Positions 1-5,777 of a stretch of 11,728 nt of DNA are shown here, piece by piece. The notes beneath the pieces were generated by a model that was given only the letters and a program-made list of their open reading frames with translations, did not search any database and was not told the DNA's origin. A program made the position numbers and the translations under genes. Each line of letters opens with the position of its first letter. The stretch's first letter is position 1. Source of the DNA: Betaproteobacteria bacterium (GTDB taxonomy: Bacteria > Pseudomonadota > Gammaproteobacteria > Burkholderiales > SG8-39); contig JAOUFA010000076.1 in the NCBI GenBank assembly GCA_029858545.1, forward strand, positions 1 through 11,728. Reading direction: 5' to 3'.

Positions 1-137
1 ACCGCGTGAAGCCTGCCGGTGTGGCACTCGATCGATACGCCGGCCACCGCGGCGAGCCCGCCGAATACCCGCCGCAGCCCCGCGGTACGCAGCGCCGGCG
101 GCGATCCTTCCGCCTCGGGCGTACGCGCCTCAGCCAT
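1..137 (-). CDS. livG: Branched-chain-type ABC transporter ATPase LivG, N-terminal fragment (cut by window edge)
   Basis: Only the first 45 codons lie in the window; the gene continues beyond base 1. The ATG at 137-135 is preceded by a good Shine-Dalgarno (GGAGG, about 6 nt upstream) and overlaps the last 8 bases of livM, as expected for translational coupling in a liv operon. After about 15 poorly conserved residues the protein reads LRTAGLRRVFGGLAAVAGVS, which matches the start of LivG-family ATPases: a strand leading to 'F.GL.AV..VS' just before the Walker A loop. The Walker A itself would fall outside the window. LivG normally pairs with LivF to energise the LivH/LivM channel on the cytoplasmic face of the inner membrane. 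livF is expected further left but is not seen. The assignment rests on this short motif plus operon position, which together are strong. Confidence 0.85.
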   Translation of the reverse strand, partial: MAEARTPEAEGSPPALRTAGLRRVFGGLAAVAGVSIECHTGRLHA

Positions 138-1095
138 GTCGGCCTCCATCGCGCCGCCGGATTTCGAACAACTGGGCGAGCCCCCGCGGCAGGAACAGCA
201 CCGCCAAGACGATGAAACCGCCGAGCAGGAGCTGCCAGTGCTCGGTCCAGGTCTGAAACACCAGTTCGAGCACCTTGAGCGCCGCCGCCCCGAGGATCGG
301 CCCGGAAGGCGTTCCCATGCCACCGAGAATCACCATCATCAAGAGCTGCCCCGAGTTGTGCCAGGAAAGCATTTCCGGGTTCACCAATCCGTCCTGCGCC
401 GCGGCGAGCCAGCCGGCGAGCCCTGCGAGCGCGCCGGCGATCACGAAACTCACCAGCTTGTAGCGGTACGTGGCAAAGCCGAGCATGCGCATGCGATGCT
501 CGTTCTCCTTGATGCCGCGTATCGCGCGCCCGAACGGTGACGCGAGCAGCACCCGCAACAGAAAGTAAACGGCGACCAGCGTGACCAGCACGACGTAGTA
601 GAAGTGCATCGGCTTTTCGAGGTCGAACGGTTTCACGCCGTATACCTCCCATACCGGCCGCACGTAAATGTACTTGCCGTCCGAGCCGCCGAGGTCCCGC
701 GCATCGTGCACGTAGAAATACATCATCTGCCCGAAGGCGAGGGTCACCATGATGAAATACACCCCCGAAGTCCGCAGCACCAGCGCACCGACGACGAGCG
801 CCGCGAGCGCCGCGGCGCCGACCGACGCACCGAGACTGGTCCACAACGCCGCCGCCTGGTATTCCGGTGCGGCGAGCATCAGCACGTAGGCGGCGACGCC
901 GAAGTACAAAGCGTGCCCGAGACTCACCAGGCCCGTGTACCCGACCAGCAGATCGAGGCTCATTGCGAATATCGCCATCGTCATGATCTTGGTGATGAAC
1001 TGGATGTAGAACTTCTCGCCGAAATAGGGATACACGGCGAGCGCAAGCAGCCCGACCAGGAGCAGCGCGCGCAGCACGGAAGACTGGTGTTTCAT
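130..1095 (-). CDS. livM: Branched-chain-type ABC transporter permease LivM
   Basis: 321-residue inner-membrane permease, one half of the channel of a hydrophobic amino acid/carboxylate uptake (HAAT) ABC importer. It is strongly hydrophobic, with roughly eight to nine membrane segments. It carries the LivM signature GLVSLGHALYFGVAAY at residues 55-70, a GGSDG motif at 136-140, and the cytoplasmic coupling loop around 187-215 (SPFGRAIRGIKENE then MLGFATYRYKL), which contacts the ATPase. Length is normal for the family. The start chosen is the ATG at 1095, which shares one base with the livH stop (TGATG). No Shine-Dalgarno is visible there, so translation is probably coupled to livH. The reading frame is open further upstream to 1719, but that part is antisense-like, non-hydrophobic and overlaps livH in another frame. 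The last 8 bases overlap livG. Substrate cannot be read from a permease; the adjacent monooxygenase suggests something other than leucine. Confidence 0.95.
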   Translation of the reverse strand: MKHQSSVLRALLLVGLLALAVYPYFGEKFYIQFITKIMTMAIFAMSLDLLVGYTGLVSLGHALYFGVAAYVLMLAAPEYQAAALWTSLGASVGAAALAALVVGALVLRTSGVYFIMVTLAFGQMMYFYVHDARDLGGSDGKYIYVRPVWEVYGVKPFDLEKPMHFYYVVLVTLVAVYFLLRVLLASPFGRAIRGIKENEHRMRMLGFATYRYKLVSFVIAGALAGLAGWLAAAQDGLVNPEMLSWHNSGQLLMMVILGGMGTPSGPILGAAALKVLELVFQTWTEHWQLLLGGFIVLAVLFLPRGLAQLFEIRRRDGGRHG

Positions 1096-1961
1096 CAGGC
1101 GCGGCCAAAGATGCCCTGCGGACGCCACAGCAGGATCGCGGCCATCAGCAGATACACCAGCATTCCGGCGGCCTCGGGCAGCAGCACCTTGCCGAAGGTG
1201 TCCGCCAGGCCGATCAACAGGGCTGCCAGCAATGCACCCTTCGTCGAGCCAATGCCGCCGATCACCACCACCACGAAGGAAATGATCAGCACCTGGTTGC
1301 CCATGCCGGGAAACACGGACGATACCGGCGCGGCGAGCATCCCGGCGAACGCCGCGAGCACGACGCCAAGCGCGAAGACCAGCCGGTACAACAACCCGAT
1401 GTTGACGCCGAGCGATTGCACCATGTCGCGGTTTACGCTGCCGGCACGAATCATCATCCCCAGGCGCGTGCGCTGTATGAGCCAGTACATGCCGAGCGCG
1501 AGACCGAGGCAGATCGCCGACATCGCCAGGCGATAGACCTGATAGGAAAGCGTATCGGTAAGCGGGATCGAGAAATCGAAACCCGCCGGAACCGTTACGC
1601 CATGCACGTCGTCGCCCCACACCAAACTGCGGCACTCCTCGAAGATGAGGATAAGACCATAGGTGAGCAGCACCTGGTAGAGGTGATCTCTCGCGTAGAG
1701 AAAGCGCATCACCAGCCATTCGAGCAGTACACCGATCAGCACCGCGACCGGAATACCCAACACGAGGCCAAGCCAGAAGTTGCCCGCCATGCGCGTGAAC
1801 GACAACGCGAGGTAGGCGCCGATCATATAGAAACTGCCATGGGCGAGATTGATGATGCCCATGATGCCGAAGATCAGCGTCAGGCCGCTCGCGACGAGGA
1901 ACAGCAGCAGCCCGTACTGCACACTGTTCAGGATCTGAATGAAGAGAGTCGCGGTGTCCAC
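1095..1961 (-). CDS. livH: Branched-chain-type ABC transporter permease LivH
   Basis: 288-residue inner-membrane permease, the partner of LivM. The family signature GIMGIINLAHGSFYMIGAY is at residues 32-50. The conserved coupling loop follows at about 165-190 (RTRLGMMIRAGSVNRDM then SLGVN), and the C-terminal part has the glycine-rich VVVIGGIGSTKGALLAALLIG at 231-251. Length is typical of LivH. The start is a GTG codon at 1961; an in-frame TAG lies 15 bases upstream, so no longer start is possible, and no convincing Shine-Dalgarno is seen in front of it. It is preceded by a 171-base gap containing a terminator-like hairpin after livK, and it overlaps livM by one base. The weak start and the upstream hairpin both predict lower expression than the binding protein. 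Confidence 0.95.
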   Translation of the reverse strand: MDTATLFIQILNSVQYGLLLFLVASGLTLIFGIMGIINLAHGSFYMIGAYLALSFTRMAGNFWLGLVLGIPVAVLIGVLLEWLVMRFLYARDHLYQVLLTYGLILIFEECRSLVWGDDVHGVTVPAGFDFSIPLTDTLSYQVYRLAMSAICLGLALGMYWLIQRTRLGMMIRAGSVNRDMVQSLGVNIGLLYRLVFALGVVLAAFAGMLAAPVSSVFPGMGNQVLIISFVVVVIGGIGSTKGALLAALLIGLADTFGKVLLPEAAGMLVYLLMAAILLWRPQGIFGRA

Positions 1962-2041
1962 GAGGTCGAAAGCCTACCGGTCGACAATGCCGTGCAATGG
2001 GAATGGGGGACGACCCGCCGCCGTTGCAGATCCCAGTCGAG

Positions 2042-2064
2042 AAAAGGGCGCGCCAGGCACGCCC
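2042..2064 (-). terminator. Hairpin plus T-run between livK and livH (intrinsic terminator/attenuator)
   Basis: On the minus strand the sequence reads GGGCGTGC-CTG-GCGCGCCC followed by TTTTCTC: an 8-bp GC stem with one G-U pair, a 3-base loop and a short U-run. It begins about 70 bases after the livK stop and about 80 bases before the livH start. A second GC hairpin without a T-run (GGCGGC arms at 2079-2084 and 2091-2096) lies between livK and this one. In many binding-protein ABC operons a leaky terminator after the binding-protein gene lets that protein be made in excess over the membrane parts; that role here is inferred. The rest of the 1962-2132 gap shows no ORF and no convincing promoter. 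Confidence 0.6.
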
Positions 2065-2132
2065 CTCTCAAGAACGCCGGCGGCCTTGCAGCCGCCAGCC
2101 ACTTTCCGACAACCAGCCCGGTCGCTACGCGC

Positions 2133-3335
2133 TCAACCCATCTTACAGCGATCGGCGGGCGGCCAGTCGAGCGCCTTGATCGCGACGCCGGTCACCTTGT
2201 TTTCCTTGCCGACCACCTTGCGCAGGTACATGTCCTGCACCGGGTTGTGCGCGCTCGACATACGCCATTTGCCGCGCGGACTGTCGATCTCCACCTTCTC
2301 CATCGCGTTGATGATGTCCTTCTTCTTCGAAATATCGCCGCGCGCGGCGTTCAGGCCGGCGATCAGCAGCAGGCCGGCGTCGTAACCCTGCACCGCGTAG
2401 ACATCGGGTTCCTTGCTGAAGGCCTTCGCATAGGACGCGCGAAACGACTTGTTGCGCGGCGTTTCGATCGAATCGCCGTAATGCAGCGTCGTCTCGACGC
2501 CCTCGGCGGCGTCGCCCACCGCCTCCAGGATACCGTCGGTGAGAAATCCCGAACCATAGAGCGGAATCTTCCCCTTCAATCCGGAAGCCTGGTAGTCCTT
2601 GAGAAACTTGGCCGCGCCGCCTCCCGCGAAGAACACGTATACCGCGTCGGGCTTCAGCGCCGCGATCTCGGTGAGAATCGGCTGGAACTCGACGTTCGGG
2701 AACGGCAACCACAACTGCTTCACCACCTTGCCGCCGCCCTTGGTAAACGACTCCGCGAATCCGCCGACGCTCTGCTCTCCCGCGGAGTACTTCCACGTCA
2801 GCGTCACCGCGGTCTTCACGCCGCGTTCGGCAAGCACCTTGCCCATCGGGTAGGAAGTCTGACTGTTGGCGAAGGAACTGCGAAACACGTTCGGCGCGCA
2901 CATCACCGTGGAGGCTTCGTCCAGCCCCGCGTTCGGGATGATGTGCAGCACGCCGCTTTCGCGCGCGACCTTTACCATTCCGGCCTGCACGCCCGAATGC
3001 ACCGTGCCGACCAGCACATCGACCTTCTCGCGATCGACCAGCCGTTTGGCGTTGTCCACCGCCTTGGCGGGCTGCGACTCGTCATCCACCGTCGCATACT
3101 CGATTTCACGTCCGGCAATTCTGCCGCCGTTTTCCTGCACCGCGAGCTTGAAGCCGTTGGTGATCGCCACCCCCAGCTGCGCAAAGGTACCCGTATAGGG
3201 CAGCATCAGGCCCACCTTGATCTTCGCCGACTCCGCCAGCGCGAAGGGGATATGCAGCGAGCCCGCGGCCAGCACCGCGCCGCCGGCAGCGGTCTTCAGG
3301 AATTCGCGGCGCGTGCGGTCAGATGATTGCGTCAT
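2133..3335 (-). CDS. livK: LivK-family periplasmic substrate-binding protein with Tat signal peptide
   Basis: 400-residue type I periplasmic binding protein (Peripla_BP_6 / LivK family) that captures the ligand and delivers it to LivHM. The N-terminus has a twin-arginine signal: T-R-R-E-F-L-K at residues 8-14, a hydrophobic core to about 30, and a likely cleavage after ALA at 32-34, so export in a folded state via Tat is expected. The mature protein starts with the typical strand IKVGLMLPYTGTFAQLG (39-55), followed by GFKLAVQENGG (61-71) and DVLVGTVHSG (106-115). There are two cysteines, C146 and C397. The start at 3335 is supported by a strong GGAGGGAG Shine-Dalgarno about 8 bases upstream and by the Tat motif; the open frame up to 3461 adds only shadow sequence. 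It begins 37 bases after the FAD monooxygenase stop, so both are probably one transcript. Ligand unknown: the family binds branched-chain amino acids, amides, urea and aromatic acids. The gene symbol is used at family level only. Confidence 0.93.
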   Translation of the reverse strand: MTQSSDRTRREFLKTAAGGAVLAAGSLHIPFALAESAKIKVGLMLPYTGTFAQLGVAITNGFKLAVQENGGRIAGREIEYATVDDESQPAKAVDNAKRLVDREKVDVLVGTVHSGVQAGMVKVARESGVLHIIPNAGLDEASTVMCAPNVFRSSFANSQTSYPMGKVLAERGVKTAVTLTWKYSAGEQSVGGFAESFTKGGGKVVKQLWLPFPNVEFQPILTEIAALKPDAVYVFFAGGGAAKFLKDYQASGLKGKIPLYGSGFLTDGILEAVGDAAEGVETTLHYGDSIETPRNKSFRASYAKAFSKEPDVYAVQGYDAGLLLIAGLNAARGDISKKKDIINAMEKVEIDSPRGKWRMSSAHNPVQDMYLRKVVGKENKVTGVAIKALDWPPADRCKMG

Positions 3336-3372
3336 GTCTTCTCCCTCCAGAGTTCGATGATGAGCGGGTAGT

Positions 3373-4542
3373 CTAGCGCAGAATGGAGCCCGCGACAGCC
3401 TTGCCGGAAGGCCCCGACCGGCGCGCCATGAAGCCCGGCGCGATCTCCGCCAGACGCGCATCGCTCATGCGGCCGCTGCGCATCATGTAGTCGTACGTAA
3501 GCTCCCAGGGTGTGAGACGCATTCTCTCCGCGAAACGCTCGTACCAGTACGAACTCCGATTCGCGGCCGCATGGAGTTTTTCGACCACCGGACGGCGCTC
3601 GCGCTCGAAGGCCGCGAGCGCCGCGGCAACGTCGTCGCCCGCCTCGCCGAGCGCGCGGTCGAGCGCAATCGCGTCCTCGAACGCCAGGCGCGTTCCCGAG
3701 CCGATCGAGAAGTGCATCGTGCGCAGCGCATCGCCGATCAGCACCGCGTGGCAGGACGGTGAAACGCGCGCGCTCCACTGCCGGTTGGAGAGAATCGGGA
3801 AGTTGCGCCAGATCGACTTGTTGGACACGAGCGGCCTGCCCGCCAGGTCCGGCGCGAACACCTCCTCGCACAGCCGGCGCGAATCGACGTCCGAGATGCG
3901 GTCGAACCCGGCGCGCCGCCAGGTGCTCGCATCGCACTCGACGATAAACGTGCTCATTGTCGGGCTGAAGCGATAGTGATGCGCGACGAAATGGCCGAGC
4001 GCGGTTTCGCGAAAGGTGAGCGTCAGGCATTCGTAGGGGTGCTCGACCCCGTACCACGCAAACTTGTTGCTCAACCATTCGATGCTCGGCTCGAACTCCG
4101 CTTCCAGGCTGCGGCGTACGAGCGAATTGAGTCCGTCGGCGCCGACGATCAGATCCGCCCCGTCCAGTTCGTCGAGCGACTGGACCGTCCGGCCGTACTC
4201 GATCGGCACCCCCGCATCGCGGCACAACTCCTGCAGGAACTGATTGAGTTTCAGGCGCGCGATCGCCGAGAAACCGTTGCCGTCGATGTCCACGGCCTCG
4301 TCACGATGCGCGATACGCTGCATCGGCCAGGTCTCCATGCGCGGCAGGAGCATGCGATACAGATCCGCCGCGTCGCGCTCCAGAAACCCGAGCGCGCCCT
4401 GAGAAAACACCACGCCGAAACCAAACGTCGCGTCGGGCGGATTCTGCTCGAAGACGCGCAGGTCCCAGGCCGGAAAGCGCCGCTTGACGAGGAGTGACAA
4501 CAACAGGCCGGCCGGGCCGGCGCCGAGAACCGCGATGCGCAT
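3373..4542 (-). CDS. Stand-alone FAD-dependent aromatic monooxygenase (salicylyl-CoA/anthraniloyl-CoA hydroxylase N-terminal domain or VioD-like)
   Basis: 389-residue class A flavoprotein monooxygenase, expected to be cytoplasmic and to use NAD(P)H and O2 to hydroxylate an aromatic ring. Visible motifs: the FAD-binding GAGPAG at 7-12, the acidic end of strand 2 (VFEQN, 30-34), the DG motif GADGLNSLVR at 134-143, and the FAD ribityl-binding GD motif LIGDALRTMHFSIGSGTR at 268-285. The segments FGFGVVFS (40-47), HHYRFSPTMSTFIVECD (188-204) and SSYWYERFAERM (330-341) resemble, from memory, the FAD half of salicylyl-CoA 5-hydroxylase and 2-aminobenzoyl-CoA monooxygenase/reductase, and the tryptophan hydroxylase VioD. 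The fused members carry a C-terminal old-yellow-enzyme domain and are about twice as long; this one ends after the FAD half. The start at 4542 gives the Rossmann strand directly; its Shine-Dalgarno is weak (AAGAAG). It is the first gene of the liv cluster, suggesting that the imported compound or a derivative is its substrate. Exact substrate unknown. Confidence 0.85.
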   Translation of the reverse strand: MRIAVLGAGPAGLLLSLLVKRRFPAWDLRVFEQNPPDATFGFGVVFSQGALGFLERDAADLYRMLLPRMETWPMQRIAHRDEAVDIDGNGFSAIARLKLNQFLQELCRDAGVPIEYGRTVQSLDELDGADLIVGADGLNSLVRRSLEAEFEPSIEWLSNKFAWYGVEHPYECLTLTFRETALGHFVAHHYRFSPTMSTFIVECDASTWRRAGFDRISDVDSRRLCEEVFAPDLAGRPLVSNKSIWRNFPILSNRQWSARVSPSCHAVLIGDALRTMHFSIGSGTRLAFEDAIALDRALGEAGDDVAAALAAFERERRPVVEKLHAAANRSSYWYERFAERMRLTPWELTYDYMMRSGRMSDARLAEIAPGFMARRSGPSGKAVAGSILR

Positions 4543-4611
4543 GAGAGGTCTTCTTGCAGAAGATGAGGCCGAAAGTCTAGCAGCTTGATGCAGCGACTCG
4601 CCGCAAGGACG

Positions 4612-4631
4612 ATCTTGACGGAAATCAAGAT
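4612..4631. promoter_or_regulatory. Perfect 7-6-7 inverted repeat in divergent promoter region (operator candidate)
   Basis: ATCTTGA and TCAAGAT, separated by six bases, form a perfect 20-bp dyad in the 147-bp region between the divergent FAD monooxygenase (start 4542) and the 65-residue gene (start 4690). A further half-site, CTTGAT, occurs at 4584-4589. Size and position fit a binding site for a dimeric regulator (TetR, MarR, GntR or similar) controlling one or both directions. The left arm contains TTGACG, a possible -35, but I find no well-spaced -10, so no promoter is claimed. The regulator is not encoded in this window. Confidence 0.5.
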
Positions 4632-4689
4632 GCCCCTCGTGCCATCGTCTACGCTGCGCGCGTATCCTTGGACAGAGGGGAGCACCGCC

Positions 4690-4887
4690 ATGCGCATATC
4701 GACCACCGACCCGATCACGCTGAAGGACATCCCGGACCCCGAGGGCCATCCTTTCGTCGTTGAGGGACAAGGCGAAGCGGCACTCAAGATCTACTTCGAG
4801 AACGACGAATCCCGTCAGGCCTATCTCGACATTTCCGTCGAGCATCCGGGCAAGGATTTCACCTACAACCTCGATAATCCGCGGTAG
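4690..4887 (+). CDS. Small acidic protein of unknown function (65 aa)
   Basis: I do not recognise a named family. The protein is 65 residues, acidic (13 Asp/Glu against 6 Lys/Arg), without signal peptide or membrane segment, so probably cytoplasmic. Alternating hydrophobic stretches (PFVVEGQG at 21-28, ALKIYFEN at 31-38, AYLDISVEHPG at 44-54) suggest a small beta-rich fold. The start at 4690 is chosen because AGAGGGGAG lies 7-8 bases upstream. The frame is open back to 4585, but that stretch has no ribosome site and contains the inverted repeat at 4612-4631. It is followed after 91 bases by the SDR gene on the same strand. That gap holds a GC hairpin (GCCGCC 4893-4898 with GGCGGC 4919-4924) without a T-run, so co-transcription is possible. 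Evidence that it is real: good ribosome site, GC-rich codon third positions and sensible composition. Confidence 0.7.
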   Translation: MRISTTDPITLKDIPDPEGHPFVVEGQGEAALKIYFENDESRQAYLDISVEHPGKDFTYNLDNPR

Positions 4888-4978
4888 CGTAAGCCGCCTC
4901 GGCGCGCGGCCGGCGTGCGGCGGCAGGCCGTGCCGCGGTACCATGCGCGCTCCGTAATCCAGCGCGAGGGGTACACCC

Positions 4979-5737
4979 ATGAGTGAAACAGGCAAAGTCG
5001 CCGTCGTGACCGGCGCGGGTACCGGAATCGGCAAGGCCGTCGCGCTGGCGCTGCTGCAAGAAGGTTATCGCGTCGCCCTCGCCGGTCGCCGTGCCGAACC
5101 CATTGAGAAGACAAAGACCGACAGCGGCGCGGCGGCGTCGCGCGCGATCGCCGTGCCGACCGACGTCGGCAAACCCGAATCCGTGCGCCAGCTTTTCGCT
5201 CGCACGAAGGAGGCCTTCGGGCGTGTCGATCTGCTCTTCAACAACGCCGGCATGGGCGCCCCGGCGGTGCCGATGGAAGAGTTGAGCTTCGCTCAGTGGC
5301 AGGCGGTGGTCGATGCCAACCTCACCGGTTCGTTCCTGTGCGCGCAGGAAGCCATCCGTATCATGAAATCGCAGACCCCACGCGGCGGACGGATCATCAA
5401 TAACGGGTCGATCTCGGCACATGCACCGCGCCCGATGAGCGCGCCCTACACCGCCACCAAACATGCGATCACCGGACTCACCAAGTCGATCTCGCTCGAT
5501 GGCCGTGCCTTCGGCATCGCCTGCGGACAGATCGACATCGGCAATGCCGCCACGGAGATGACCGAGCGCATGGCAAAGGGCATTCTGCAGGCCGACGGCT
5601 CGATCCGGGTCGAGCCGCGCATGGATGTCGCGCATGTGGCGAGCGCGGTGCTCTACATGGCGGGCCTGCCGCTCGAGGCGAACGTGCAGTTCATGACCGT
5701 GATGGCGAGCGACATGCCCTTCGTGGGGCGAGGGTAA
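4979..5737 (+). CDS. Short-chain dehydrogenase/reductase (classical SDR, SDR family oxidoreductase)
   Basis: 252-residue classical SDR, an NAD(P)-dependent cytoplasmic oxidoreductase acting on an alcohol/ketone or similar group. The cofactor glycine motif TGAGTGIG is at 11-18, and R37-R38 after strand 2 favour NADP(H). T61-D62-V63 contacts the adenine ring and NNAG is at 88-91. The catalytic tetrad is N114, S144, Y157 and K161 (YTATK). The usual 'PG' after strand 6 is replaced by C182-G183. Length is typical. The ATG at 4979 has GAGGGG about 8 bases upstream. It lies downstream of the 65-residue gene and divergent from the monooxygenase/liv cluster, so it may act in the same catabolic route, but nothing in the sequence fixes the substrate. 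It is followed immediately by a terminator-like hairpin. Confidence 0.92.
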   Translation: MSETGKVAVVTGAGTGIGKAVALALLQEGYRVALAGRRAEPIEKTKTDSGAAASRAIAVPTDVGKPESVRQLFARTKEAFGRVDLLFNNAGMGAPAVPMEELSFAQWQAVVDANLTGSFLCAQEAIRIMKSQTPRGGRIINNGSISAHAPRPMSAPYTATKHAITGLTKSISLDGRAFGIACGQIDIGNAATEMTERMAKGILQADGSIRVEPRMDVAHVASAVLYMAGLPLEANVQFMTVMASDMPFVGRG

Positions 5738-5766
5738 GCGGGGGTCGCGGAGCGGCTCCCGCTTTG
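5738..5766 (+). terminator. Weak intrinsic terminator after the SDR gene
   Basis: Directly after the SDR stop, GCGGGGG (5738-5744) pairs with CTCCCGC (5756-5762) through an 11-base loop, one pair being G-U, followed by TTTG. It separates the SDR gene from the convergent MCP gene, which ends at 5778. The T-run is short, so strength is uncertain. Confidence 0.45.
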
Positions 5767-5777
5767 TCGCCTCCCGG

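Noticed and set aside
604..1536. Plus-strand frame (about 310 codons) opposite livM and livH
   Set aside because: His/Arg-rich shadow of two membrane permease genes; no ribosome site or family match.
1416..3326. Long plus-strand open frame (about 636 codons) opposite livH and the binding protein
   Set aside because: Arg/His/Gln-rich translation with no domain, antisense to two clear genes; an artefact of high third-position GC.
3336..3461. N-terminal extension of the LivK protein
   Set aside because: The extra residues are Arg/Ala-rich shadow of the monooxygenase 3' end; the strong Shine-Dalgarno and Tat signal fix the start at 3335.
4893..4924. GC-rich hairpin between the 65-aa gene and the SDR as a terminator
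   Set aside because: No T-run follows on either strand and the loop is large; treated only as a possible structural element.
4543..5034. 164-residue N-terminal extension of the FAD monooxygenase
   Set aside because: It would place the GxGxxG motif deep inside the protein, run antisense through the 65-aa gene and cover the divergent regulatory region.
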